64,000 bases of DNA from Microtetraspora malaysiensis (lineage in GTDB: Bacteria > Actinomycetota > Actinomycetes > Streptosporangiales > Streptosporangiaceae): contig NZ_BBYJ01000024.1 of assembly GCF_001528665.1 (NCBI RefSeq), positions 138,093 through 202,092 of the forward strand. The letters are read 5' to 3'. The position numbers were made by a program, and so were the translations under genes. Below the pieces are notes generated by a model. The model was not told the origin of the DNA. It ran no database searches and worked only from the letters and a program-made list of their open reading frames with translations. Every line of letters begins with the position of its first letter. Positions within the stretch are counted from its first letter, which is position 1. Positions 17,154-25,523 of this stretch are shown one piece after another.

Positions 17154-17800
17154 GCCTCGGAGTTCAGCTACTTCACGGCCCGCCGGAGCCTGGGATCGCG
17201 CGTCATCACGACGCGCTCCCATCCGGGCCCGAGCACTCCGGTTCCCGGGTCATCATCCCGGTGACGACCCTCCTGAATCCACCCCATCGACGGCCTTCAG
17301 CTGCTTGGCCTCACGACATGAGAACCGTTCCAGCTCCGCCCCGTCAGTCGACACCAAGTTGCCGGCAGACCCGGGCGTAACAACGTCCTGGAGTGAGCGA
17401 GGCGACCGACCACGGCAGGTTGTCGGGGATCCGATTCCGTGCGCCGGAGAGCAGTCGCTGAGCGCGAGCATGATGTCCGCTGTAAGGGCGGAGATGGCCA
17501 CTCCGATTATCTTCACCAGCAGCACCGAAGACAAATACCCCAATTCACACTAAGGCCGCAACCACCTCCCTGAATGACCACCAGCGAAGTCGACCGCCGT
17601 CCACATCACGGGCCGCCACACGGCCGCACCGTCATGCAGTACGCCCTGCCGTCGTTCCCTCACGTCGTTGAGGAACCGTCGATGAGTATGCGACAACGAG
17701 ACAGTTACGGTTCGCATTCAGGCGGTGACGAATATTGGTGCGGCAACGGAACTCCCGCGGACACCGCGGTTTCTGTCGCGTTTAAGAGCAACCGGGGCGG
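17154..17800. other. intergenic region with no supported gene
   Basis: About 650 bases separate the aminotransferase from the 3' end of the solute-binding protein gene. Short open frames exist on both strands (for example a 96-codon minus frame at 17253-17543) but none has a ribosome-binding site, recognisable motif or supportive codon pattern. Composition near 17480-17580 and 17690-17790 is less GC-rich than the surroundings. Confidence 0.5.
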
Positions 17801-19324
17801 TTAATTGTCAGGCGAGCCGCCCGCGGCGACGCTCGCCAGCTTCCGGGGGAAATCGGCCGGATATCGCCCCTTGTTGTTGATGGCATAAAGGATGCCCTCG
17901 CGGAACGTCGCACTGAAATCGGTGTAGTGCGGCGTGACCGGGCGGAGACGCGCTTTCACCACGGCGGCCCTGAGTTCGTCCCGGTAGGGGCGTGTGGCAT
18001 ACGTATACGCATAATCCCGAGTTGGGGCGAATCCCCCGACTTCGAAGAGAATCAATTCGCTGGACGGGCTCGTGAGAAACTCGATCAGCTCCTGGGCCGC
18101 CCGCGGCTTTCGGGTCCACGCCGAAACGGCCAGATTCTGCCCGCCGAGCACGCTCTCGTGTGGAAGTTGCGTGACCTCGAGAGAGGGAATCCTGTTCACG
18201 GGCTTGACCAGTTTTTCGTACGCCACCGGCCAGTTGCGCATGACACCGGCTCTTCCGCTTACGAATGCCTGAAGAGCCGCCGTCTCAGAGTCGACCGAAT
18301 CCTCCGGGTCCTTTCCTCGATAGGCGTCCGCCAGGTCCTTCAATGCGTCACGGGCGTCCTGGTCGAAGTCGACGGCGCTCTTGTCCGGCGTCAGCACGAG
18401 CTGCCCGTCGCGGTTCACCACTTCACCGTCGTGGGCCCAGATCGCCTCCAGCGCGGTGACCGTCAGGCTCTCCGAATTGACCAGCCGGGCCACGTTGGCG
18501 GAACCAGGGAAATAATCGTTCCAACTCGTCGGCCCGCGCCCCTCCGAACGCCGGTAGAGCAATCCCGCGTCCGTGTTCCAGGGAAGCGCCCACAGTCCGT
18601 CGCGGGTCCCGCTCATGTCCTTGCACGTGTTCAGGACGTTGTCGAGGAAGTCATCCCCCTTCTCCTTGGGGGATCGCCTGGACTCGTCGATCGGCCGTAT
18701 GTAGCCGTTTCCGATGAACTCCGGCATGTAGACGACGTCGAGGACGTACACGTCCGCCTCATGGGCGCCGGCCTCTCGCGCGTCATCGACCATTCTCGCG
18801 TGCTGTGAATCAGGCTCGGTGCCCAAACCGATGAACTCCACCTTATTGTCCGGGTGGGCCTGATTCCACTGCTGCACGAGTATTCCCCGGGCGTTGGCCG
18901 CCCCGCTTTCGTCCCGGGCACTCATGATGCGCAGTACGCCCGGCTCCAGCCCGTCGTCCGGAACCAGCCACGCGATCATGGCGAGGACTGCGAGCGCGAC
19001 CAGGGTGGCGATCACCCTGCTCGGCTTCTTGAAGACCACTCCCATCCGGTTCAACAATTCGAGAAAGCGAAGCCCATCCTCATTCTCGGGCCGCCTCAGA
19101 AGCACTCCGGCCAGCCATCCAAGGAAAGTCAGGCCAAAAGCCGCAAACACCAGCAGGGCAGCTCCGAGACAGAGCTTTCCCCACTCTCCGGCATTATCCG
19201 GAAAAACCGGCGCATCGTTCACCAGCACAGACCCGACCGCGGTGGAGAGGACAACCGGAACGACCGCCGCCGTGATCACGAGGATGCGATAGGGCATTCT
19301 CAGCGCAGTTTTCCGGTCGTTCAT
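17801..19324 (-). CDS. membrane-anchored solute-binding protein (family 1), no ABC partner
   Basis: 507 residues with an unusual layout. Three hydrophobic helices occupy about residues 12-35, 48-72 and 102-120 (VIATLVALAVLAMIAWLVP), with the charged loop RRPENEDGLRFLELLNRMGV between the second and third. The rest, from about 130, is an extracellular solute-binding domain of the sugar-binding family 1 type (ANARGILVQQWNQAHPD, then DVYVLDVVYMPEFIGNGYI and LWALPWNTDAGLLYRR). Ordinary binding proteins have a signal peptide or lipobox, not three helices. No permease or ATPase is adjacent. It may sense or present a ligand rather than serve import. ATG 19324 follows AAGGAG at six bases. Confidence 0.8.
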   Translation of the reverse strand: MNDRKTALRMPYRILVITAAVVPVVLSTAVGSVLVNDAPVFPDNAGEWGKLCLGAALLVFAAFGLTFLGWLAGVLLRRPENEDGLRFLELLNRMGVVFKKPSRVIATLVALAVLAMIAWLVPDDGLEPGVLRIMSARDESGAANARGILVQQWNQAHPDNKVEFIGLGTEPDSQHARMVDDAREAGAHEADVYVLDVVYMPEFIGNGYIRPIDESRRSPKEKGDDFLDNVLNTCKDMSGTRDGLWALPWNTDAGLLYRRSEGRGPTSWNDYFPGSANVARLVNSESLTVTALEAIWAHDGEVVNRDGQLVLTPDKSAVDFDQDARDALKDLADAYRGKDPEDSVDSETAALQAFVSGRAGVMRNWPVAYEKLVKPVNRIPSLEVTQLPHESVLGGQNLAVSAWTRKPRAAQELIEFLTSPSSELILFEVGGFAPTRDYAYTYATRPYRDELRAAVVKARLRPVTPHYTDFSATFREGILYAINNKGRYPADFPRKLASVAAGGSPDN

Positions 19325-19776
19325 CACCGTCTCCTTGCTCCGGTGGCCGTTCCGGCTCCCGCGCCGCCGGGATACCGGTGGTGGCGGGCTCGACTTTCCG
19401 CTCCTCCAAAGGAGGGCAGATCAGTGTCGCAGACTGCATTTCTTGATCGCGACAATTTACTATTGCAGACAATAATACATCTGGCACACATAGACCATGC
19501 GCCACTTGGCAATAAATGAATTTCGGATATGGAGAAAGTCGATTTTCAGTCGGACGCATATGGTGGACGTCCGTGACGCCACCACCGAGTTGGTGTACGG
19601 GCCCGGCTGCACCAAGCGGCAGGGAGTCCACGGAGGAAGTCGCCGAACGATGAGTCCAACCCGGCATACTCGCGCCGCCACGGTGCCGACCTCGGCACGA
19701 TGGCCCAAGGCAACCACGCCCCGTCGCCGCTTTTGTCGGTGTCGGCGCATACGTTCACACCGAAACCACGTTCGAG
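19325..19776. other. upstream region of two divergent units
   Basis: This region must hold promoters for the minus-strand solute-binding gene and the plus-strand DprA-like gene. Bases 19430-19530 are distinctly AT-rich (TTTACTATTGCAGACAATAA), the likely promoter zone. Open frames between 19546 and 19776 on both strands show no recognisable protein. Confidence 0.45.
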
Positions 19777-20688
19777 ATGGTGATGACCATGACCAGGATC
19801 GACGAGCAAGCCGCCGTCCTCGCCCTCACCAAGGCCACCCGCACACAGCCCTGGCACCACACTGCCCGCGTCATCGCCGCCGCAGGCAGCGCCCTCAAGC
19901 TCACGGATGGGGATGTCATCGGACTGGACGAGACCGACCAGGCGCACGCCGCCGATCTCCGCTCCCGCGTCAGCGTCGAAGACCTCGATCAGGCACGCGA
20001 CCTCATCACCACCATGCGCGCCGACGACGTCCACCTCATCACCGTTCTCGACGACACCTACCCCGGCAACATGATGTGGGCGAACAACTACCCGCCGTTC
20101 GTGTGGGTTCGCGGCCGGATGGCTCCCGAGGACTACCGGGCCGTCGCCATCGTCGGCGAGCACGACAGCGAGCAGGCCTCCGCAGCCGCCCGCGCTGTGG
20201 CCGAGGCCGGGCTTACCGTCATCGCGCCGCTGCGCACCGACCTGGACGCAGCCGTCCACGAGGCCGCACTCGAAGCCGGCGGGCGCACGCTCGGCGTGCT
20301 GGTCGGTGGGATAGCCGCACCCGACACGCTCGGGCCGTACACGAATGTCGCGCGGCAGATAGGCCGGTGCGGCGCGTTGGTCTCCCCGTTCTGGCCCGAC
20401 ACCGCCCCCACCGACTGCACGATCGCGCAGGAACGCGTCGTGACCTGCGGATTGGCCGCCACCGTGTACATCGTGGACGGCGGCGACGGCGGACCCGGCC
20501 ACCGCTGCACCGAAAGCGTGCTGAAGACGGGCAAGCATGTCTTCGTGCCCCACCAGCTTCAGCAGGAACACTCGTGGGTCGCACAGGCAGGGTTCCGGGG
20601 AGGCATCACTGTCGTCCAGGACACTGACAAACTGTCCAAGCACGCAGTCAATCTCGTAGATATGTGCTCCCAAACGACCATGTTCTGA
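19777..20688 (+). CDS. DprA/Smf-like SLOG-fold protein, divergent
   Basis: 303 residues resembling the Rossmann core of DprA, the single-stranded-DNA and RecA-loading protein, but with altered motifs. Matching features in order are ITVLDDTYPGNM, PPFVWVRG (106-113), AIVGEHDSEQASAAARAVAE, LDAAVHEAALEAGGRTLGVL and GALVSPFWPDTAPT. Where DprA has GSR...S/T, GLARGID and RRNR, this protein has GEH, PLRTDLD and AQERV, so canonical DNA binding is doubtful. No N-terminal SAM or C-terminal winged-helix domain is obvious. The SLOG superfamily binds nucleotides or their derivatives. It is followed after two bases by a phosphoribosyltransferase gene and is surely cotranscribed. The start could be any of the ATGs at 19777, 19783 or 19789. 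Confidence 0.75.
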   Translation: MVMTMTRIDEQAAVLALTKATRTQPWHHTARVIAAAGSALKLTDGDVIGLDETDQAHAADLRSRVSVEDLDQARDLITTMRADDVHLITVLDDTYPGNMMWANNYPPFVWVRGRMAPEDYRAVAIVGEHDSEQASAAARAVAEAGLTVIAPLRTDLDAAVHEAALEAGGRTLGVLVGGIAAPDTLGPYTNVARQIGRCGALVSPFWPDTAPTDCTIAQERVVTCGLAATVYIVDGGDGGPGHRCTESVLKTGKHVFVPHQLQQEHSWVAQAGFRGGITVVQDTDKLSKHAVNLVDMCSQTTMF

Positions 20689-20690
20689 TC

Positions 20691-21530
20691 ATGGGTGACG
20701 CCAGGGCAGTCACCGACAACGTCATCCATCTGTACAGGAACGTTCCGGCGATACGCTCCGGAGTCTGCCGGATCTGCCACACGGGGCCCAACAACAGGCG
20801 CGACACGGGAGAGCCATACGACGTCTGCTCAAGTTGCGACCGCACCATGCGCGGGCTCTATCGCCCGGCCACGCATGTGGTGCCCATCTCGTTAGCTGTC
20901 CAAAACGGCGACGACAACGGCCTGTACACGATCGTGACCCGCAGGGAATTCGTGCCGGCAGCCCCAAGTTGGATGGACCGCCAAACCGTGATGGCGGCGA
21001 CCCTATCCCGCTTCTACCAGGCCCACCAAGCATGCCTCACCGGCTTGGCCGGCGGGCCGTTCACGCTGGTGACCTCCATTCCCAGCACCCGAAGGAACCG
21101 GCCCATCGAGGCGTTCCACATCCTGACGCAGGTCATCAATATGGTCAGAGCATTGAAGGTCCTGCACAGGCTGCAACTTCTGCTGGCCAACGACGAGCAT
21201 GCGCCAACGCTCAATGCGCGGAACTCCCACCCCGGCGCCTTCCACCTGTTGGGCGCACAGAAAGAACATCAGGTGTTACGCGGCCATCGGGTACTCCTCG
21301 TGGACGACCTGTTCGTGTCCGGCGCTCATGTACAGAGCGCCGCATCCACACTGTTCGAACACGGAGCCGAAGAAGTCGTCGCGCTCGTCATCCTCAGAGT
21401 GATCGACCCCTCCGCCCAGCGCCCCAACAGAATGGCAATCTGGCAGGAAGCATCAGCCGAACCCTTCGACTTCGACCGCTGCTGCATCCACGACAGGCAA
21501 GACCACGCCAAGCACGTAAGCAACCTGTAG
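20691..21530 (+). CDS. zinc-ribbon phosphoribosyltransferase, ComF-like
   Basis: 279 residues. An N-terminal four-cysteine ribbon (Cys26, Cys29, Cys46, Cys49: VCRICHTGPNN...DVCSSCDRTM) leads to a type I phosphoribosyltransferase domain whose PRPP loop is VLLVDDLFVSGAHV (201-214). SIPSTRRNRPIEAF fits the substrate-side region seen in ComF-like proteins. ComF works with DprA in natural transformation, but here both are divergent and no other competence gene is nearby. The ATG at 20691 lies two bases after the dprA-like stop; a GTG at 20664, overlapping that gene, is an alternative. Together the pair looks like a nucleotide-centred two-gene system of unknown role. Confidence 0.78.
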   Translation: MGDARAVTDNVIHLYRNVPAIRSGVCRICHTGPNNRRDTGEPYDVCSSCDRTMRGLYRPATHVVPISLAVQNGDDNGLYTIVTRREFVPAAPSWMDRQTVMAATLSRFYQAHQACLTGLAGGPFTLVTSIPSTRRNRPIEAFHILTQVINMVRALKVLHRLQLLLANDEHAPTLNARNSHPGAFHLLGAQKEHQVLRGHRVLLVDDLFVSGAHVQSAASTLFEHGAEEVVALVILRVIDPSAQRPNRMAIWQEASAEPFDFDRCCIHDRQDHAKHVSNL

Positions 21531-21588
21531 CCGCCTCCCACGGCAACGCGGTTCTCGCCTCACTGAGCTGAGAGCGGGGCAACCCGAA

Positions 21589-21617
21589 AGGGCCTCGGCA
21601 GCCGGTGCCGAGGCCCT
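21589..21617. terminator. terminator after the DprA-like/PRTase cassette
   Basis: AGGGCCTCGGCA (21589-21600) and TGCCGAGGCCCT (21606-21617) form a perfect 12-bp stem with loop GCCGG. It lies between the convergent cassette and the next minus-strand reductase gene and delimits the two-gene unit. Confidence 0.85.
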
Positions 21618-21645
21618 GCGGGGCTGTCGTTCGAAGCGCTCGGAC

Positions 21646-22473
21646 CTACGCGTCGGCCGCCTTCCAGATGCCGGTGGCGGCTACCTCGCGGGCGTAGTCG
21701 GCGAAGTCGCGGGGCGACCGTCCCAGAGCGCGCCGCACGCCGTCGCCCAGGGAGGCGTTGCGCCCGTCCAGCACCGTGGTGAACAGATAGATGAGCAGGT
21801 CGATGACGTCGGCCGGCACGCCCTCGGCGGCCAGCGCGCCCGCGTAGTCCTCCGGGGAGACCCGGGTGTAGCCGATCTCCCGGCCGGACGCGGCGGCGAT
21901 GGCGGCGACCGCGTCCGCGAAGGTGAGCAGCCGGGGACCGGTCAGCTCGTAGATCTGGCCGGAATGCCCGTCCTCGGTCAGCGCCGCGACCGCCACGTCG
22001 GCGATGTCGTCGGCGTCGACGAACGGCTCGGCCACATCACCGGCGGGAAGGACGACATGACCGGCCAGGACGGGCTCCAGCAGGTAGTTCTCGCTGAAGT
22101 TCTGGTCGAACCAGGCCGCCCGCAGGATCGTCCAGTCGGCTCCGGAGTCGATCAACGCTCGCTCCGCCGCCTGGGCTTCCTCCTCGCCCCGGCCGGACAG
22201 CAGGACCAGCCGCCGCGCGCCGGAGTCGACCGCCAGCCGGGCGAACGCGCCGACCGCCTCGGGCGCCCCCGGCACGGCCAGGTCCGGGTAGTACGACACG
22301 TACACCGCCCCGACGCCTTGGAGCGCGGGCGCCCACGTCGCCGGGTCCTCCCAGTCGAAGGCGGGGTCACCGGAGCGCGACCCGACCCGAACGGGCAGGT
22401 CACGCTCGTGGAGCCGGGTCACGACGCGGCGGCCGGTCTTGCCGGTGCCGCCCAGCACGAGGATCGTCTGCAC
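21646..22473 (-). CDS. NAD(P)H-binding NmrA-like oxidoreductase (second copy)
   Basis: 275 residues, paralogous to the protein at 13414-14250. Shared segments include ILVLGGTGKTGRRVVTRL, RRLVLLSGRGEEE, DWTILRAAWFDQNFSENY, FVDADDIADVAVAALTED and HSGQIYELTGPR. The GTG start at 22473 follows AAGGGAG at five to six bases. It lies downstream of a DUF1772 membrane protein gene on the same strand and forms, with the divergent AraC gene, a second copy of the reductase/AraC module. The reaction is unknown; relatives act on quinones or small carbonyls. Confidence 0.87.
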   Translation of the reverse strand: MQTILVLGGTGKTGRRVVTRLHERDLPVRVGSRSGDPAFDWEDPATWAPALQGVGAVYVSYYPDLAVPGAPEAVGAFARLAVDSGARRLVLLSGRGEEEAQAAERALIDSGADWTILRAAWFDQNFSENYLLEPVLAGHVVLPAGDVAEPFVDADDIADVAVAALTEDGHSGQIYELTGPRLLTFADAVAAIAAASGREIGYTRVSPEDYAGALAAEGVPADVIDLLIYLFTTVLDGRNASLGDGVRRALGRSPRDFADYAREVAATGIWKAADA

Positions 22474-22528
22474 TGTTTCTCCCTTAAATGTGATGTATGT
22501 GGGTGCCAAGTCACTGCCGTCCATACGC

Positions 22529-23029
22529 TCAGGAGCGCGCCCAGACGAACCCGGCGAGACCGACGAGGAGCAGGCTGACCAGGCAGAACACCGCACGTAC
22601 GGTGTTCCACCGGGTCCACCGCCCGGAGAACTCCGCCCAGAGGCGCGCGGCCTCGTCCGGGTCGGCCGGTACGGTCGCCGCCGCGAGCGCCTCGTTCATC
22701 GGCACGTTGACGACGACGGTGGGCAGGAACGCGCCCAGCACGTACGTCGCGGCGGCGGCGAAGAAGAGGACGGCCGCCGGAGTCTCGCCGAGCGCGAGAA
22801 GCAGCCCGCCCGTCACCGCGCACGCGACCGGCGTGCCGAAGAACGAGGCGAAGAACCGCCCGTTGAGGATCCTCTCGTTGACACTGCGCATCGCGGCGAT
22901 CCCGTGCTCGGCGGCGATCCCGTCGAAGGCCGGCATCACCGAAACCGAGTAGCCGTAGAACAGACCGGCGATCGCGCCGGTCAGGAGAAGTGCCACCACC
23001 GCCGAGGCGGCCGTCAACGCGAACAACAT
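22529..23029 (-). CDS. DUF1772-type membrane protein
   Basis: 166 residues with four membrane helices: TAASAVVALLLTGAIAGLFY near the start, then around residues 55-75, 80-100 and 145-163. GYSVSVMPAFDGI and PTVVVNVPMNEALAAA are typical of this anthrone-oxygenase-like/DUF1772 group, with NxPxNxAL and a C-terminal WTRWNTVRAV. GAAGGAG precedes the ATG at 23029. It is probably cotranscribed with the reductase 55 bases downstream, and both diverge from the AraC gene. Some relatives occur in polyketide tailoring, others are uncharacterised. Confidence 0.8.
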   Translation of the reverse strand: MLFALTAASAVVALLLTGAIAGLFYGYSVSVMPAFDGIAAEHGIAAMRSVNERILNGRFFASFFGTPVACAVTGGLLLALGETPAAVLFFAAAATYVLGAFLPTVVVNVPMNEALAAATVPADPDEAARLWAEFSGRWTRWNTVRAVFCLVSLLLVGLAGFVWARS

Positions 23030-23163
23030 CCGTGCTCCTTCAGTCGTGCTCGGATCTCGACCCTGCGGTCGTTCTCCTTGCGTGATCCAATTCAACCCGG
23101 ATGCTACGAGACAGAACATGGCCCATCTACTCGATTTCATGTTCAGGCGTCTACGCTTAGAGC

Positions 23164-24105
23164 ATGGACGCGCTCGCGAGACTGGTGGAGGGCCCGAGGG
23201 CCCGGGGAGCCTTCCTGCTCCAGACGATCATGACTCCGCCGTGGTCCGTGCGGATCGAGGACCGGGCCCCGCTCTCCCTGGTCACCGTCGTGCGCGGCGA
23301 GGCGTGGGTGGTTCCCGACCGCGGCGACGCCGTACGGCTCCGCCCGGGCGACGTCACGATCACGCGCGGACCGGACGCGTACACCTTCGCGGGCGATCCG
23401 GCCACGCCGCCACGAGTGGTGATCCATCCGGGGCAGCGTTGCACGACGCCCGACGGCGAGGACGTGTCCGAGGCCATGCACCTGGGCGTACGCACCTGGG
23501 GAGACAGCCTGGACGGCCCGGCGGCGCTGCTCGTCGGCACCTACCGGCCGAGTTCCGAGATCAGCAGGCGGTTGCTGGACGCGCTGCCGCCACTGCTGGC
23601 GCTGCCCGGCGACGCGTGGGAGAGCCCTCTCATCGCGCTTCTGGAGCAGGAGATCTCCCGGGACGAGCCCGGCCAGGAGGTGGTCCTGGACCGGCTGCTC
23701 GACCTGCTCCTGGTCACCGTGCTGCGCGCGTGGTTCTCGCGCCCTGACGCGAATACCCCCGGGTGGTACAACGCGTCCGGCGATCCGGTGGTCGGCCCGG
23801 CGCTGCGGCTGCTACACGGCGATCCGGCCCACCCCTGGACGGTGTCCGCGCTGGCCACGGAGGTGGGCGCGTCGCGGGCCGCGCTCTATCGGCGGTTCAC
23901 CGAGCTGGTCGGGGAGCCGCCCATGGCCTACCTGACGGGCTGGCGGCTGGCCCTGGCCGCCGACCTGCTGCGCGACTCCGACGCCACCGTCGGCGCGGTG
24001 GCCGGACAGGTCGGCTACGGCAGCGCCTTCGCGCTGAGTACCGCCTTCAAGCGGGTCCGGGGCGTCAGCCCCCGCGAGTTCCGCAGAAGTGCCGTGCCGA
24101 TCTGA
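23164..24105 (+). CDS. AraC family transcriptional regulator (second copy)
   Basis: 313 residues with an N-terminal cupin (WSVRIEDRAPLSLVTVVRGE, RLRPGDVTITRGPDAYTF) and C-terminal double helix-turn-helix (TVSALATEVGASRAALYRRF; VGAVAGQVGYGSAFALSTAF; FKRVRGVSPREFRRS). It is paralogous to the regulator at 14324 and also diverges from an NmrA-like reductase, here with a DUF1772 gene in between. The intervening ~134 bases (23030-23163) should carry its operator. Its effector is unknown. Confidence 0.9.
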   Translation: MDALARLVEGPRARGAFLLQTIMTPPWSVRIEDRAPLSLVTVVRGEAWVVPDRGDAVRLRPGDVTITRGPDAYTFAGDPATPPRVVIHPGQRCTTPDGEDVSEAMHLGVRTWGDSLDGPAALLVGTYRPSSEISRRLLDALPPLLALPGDAWESPLIALLEQEISRDEPGQEVVLDRLLDLLLVTVLRAWFSRPDANTPGWYNASGDPVVGPALRLLHGDPAHPWTVSALATEVGASRAALYRRFTELVGEPPMAYLTGWRLALAADLLRDSDATVGAVAGQVGYGSAFALSTAFKRVRGVSPREFRRSAVPI

Positions 24106-24109
24106 CGCG

Positions 24110-24480
24110 GTTCCGCTCTCGCGGAATTACGGCGTGGACGAGCTCACCGCGACCAGAGCGGTCGGCGACGAACTCCGTCAACGCCGTGACAGGGTTGTCG
24201 CTCATGGTGGTGACCCGTGCCGGGTCGAGCTTGCGAGCCACCGCCTGCATCTCTTCCGGGTGGGTCATCAGACGGCGCCACAGTGGGTTGGCCGATAGTT
24301 CAGAGCTGGTTGCGGCGCAAGACATTGATGTCCACGTCTGCGTGCTCACGGAAGGAGCGGCCGGCGGCTCGGCCTGGATTTCGAAGAGTTCCAACACAGA
24401 GCGGTGCAGTCCATCGCAGTGGGCCGGGTCGGCTGGATGACGGGCCGACGCATCCCGACGCGCGGGCGCGGAAGCTATAA
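24110..24480 (-). pseudogene. decayed fragments including a nucleotidyltransferase remnant
   Basis: Bases 24308-24364 match 63041-63097 with about seven differences, and the minus frame reads GRSFREHADVDINVLRRNQL before a stop. This is the active-site segment of the nucleotidyltransferase gene at 62613. A different minus frame nearby (24113-24290) reads LWRRLMTHPEEMQAVARKLD and NPVTALTEFVADRSGR, a protein-like run I cannot assign. The region is a collapsed patchwork, not a functional gene. Confidence 0.5.
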
Positions 24481-24566
24481 GATCCCCCTCCGAAGACTGA
24501 CGAAGGGTGCGTCGACATCTACTGCTATCACTCATCCGGCTCGCCGATCACTGAGGATGGTGTTCG

Positions 24567-25523
24567 GTGAGCGGCGGGGTGGCCCTGCAGGCGTTCCTGA
24601 GCGGATTGGCTCTGGGTACGGCCTACGGCTTGATCGCGATGGGGTTCAGCCTCGTCTACCGACTCACCAGGGTGATCGCTTTCGCACACGGTGATCTCGT
24701 GATCGGTGGCGTGTTCATCGGTGTGCTGGTGGTGCTCGGGTCCACACCGGTGGCGGCAACCCTCGACGTGACGCACTCGGTCGGGCTGGCGGTGCTGGTC
24801 ATCGCTGCCGGAGCCGCACTGTCAGCGGGTGTCTACCTCATCGCGATAAGGCCCTTCCTGCAGGGAGTCGGGCGCCAGTCCACCCATGGGGATGTCCTGG
24901 GCTGGGTGGCGGGTGGCCTGGCCGCCGGGCTCCTGATCCGGGAGGTTCTCGGGCTGGTGCTCACTCAGAACGCCTACGCGGTGCCGGATCCGTTGCGGCT
25001 GGGTCGGGTGACGCCTTCAGGGGTGCTGCAATTGCCCGGCGGAGAGACGGTGGGGGTTCGCGCTCTCGGTGTCATGGGGATCGGGCTGGCTGTGGGGGTC
25101 CTGGTCGAGCGGCTGCTCGTGCTCACCGGGACGGGCACGGCGATGAAGGCGGTCAGTGAGGATCCCACCGCTGCCGCGCTGCTCGGACTTCCGGTGCGAC
25201 GGCTGGTGCTCATCGCTTTCGTGGTGGCCGGCGCGTTGGCAGGTCTGGCGGGGCTTCTGCTCTCACCGGACCGTTCGGTTGGTGTTGACGATGGCGTCAT
25301 CCTCGGCCTCAAGGCGATAGCGGCTGCGTTGTTGGGCGGCCTGGGATCGGTGCGTGGCGCGCTGGCCGGAGGGCTAGCGCTTGGTGTGATCGAGTCGTTC
25401 ATTACCGCGTCAAGCGTTCTTGGCCCGCGCTACGCCGACGTGGTGCCGCTGGCGATTCTGCTGATCGTGCTGGCCCTGGGGCGACAGGGCCAGCGATTGC
25501 GGCTGCGTGAGGACCCTGAATGA
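24567..25523 (+). CDS. branched-chain amino acid-type ABC permease (LivH-like)
   Basis: 318 residues and about eight membrane helices. LivH-family permeases form half of the membrane channel of ABC importers for branched-chain amino acids, amides or urea. FLSGLALGTAYGLIAMGFSL with VYRLTRVIAFAHGDLVIGG is the family N-terminus. The C-terminal half has TAMKAVSEDPTAAALLGLPV, the EAA-type loop that contacts the ATPase, and LGGLGSVRGALAGGLALGVI. The GTG start at 24567 fits homology. The stop overlaps the start of the next gene (ATGA), so the two are coupled. No LivJ-type binding protein precedes it; one lies on the other strand at 28254. Confidence 0.9.
   Translation: MSGGVALQAFLSGLALGTAYGLIAMGFSLVYRLTRVIAFAHGDLVIGGVFIGVLVVLGSTPVAATLDVTHSVGLAVLVIAAGAALSAGVYLIAIRPFLQGVGRQSTHGDVLGWVAGGLAAGLLIREVLGLVLTQNAYAVPDPLRLGRVTPSGVLQLPGGETVGVRALGVMGIGLAVGVLVERLLVLTGTGTAMKAVSEDPTAAALLGLPVRRLVLIAFVVAGALAGLAGLLLSPDRSVGVDDGVILGLKAIAAALLGGLGSVRGALAGGLALGVIESFITASSVLGPRYADVVPLAILLIVLALGRQGQRLRLREDPE

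Noticed and set aside
17253-17543. A 96-codon minus frame with a hydrophobic start in the 17.2-17.8 kb gap.
   Set aside because: No ribosome-binding site, no relative recognised, and no conserved neighbour; kept only as part of the intergenic note.
19546-20673. A 375-codon minus-strand frame over the DprA-like gene.
   Set aside because: The plus strand shows DprA-family motifs in order; the minus text is compositional.
19777-21530. Natural competence genes.
   Set aside because: A DprA-like and a ComF-like protein are present, but the DprA DNA-binding motifs are lost and no comEA, comEC or comGA relative is in the window.
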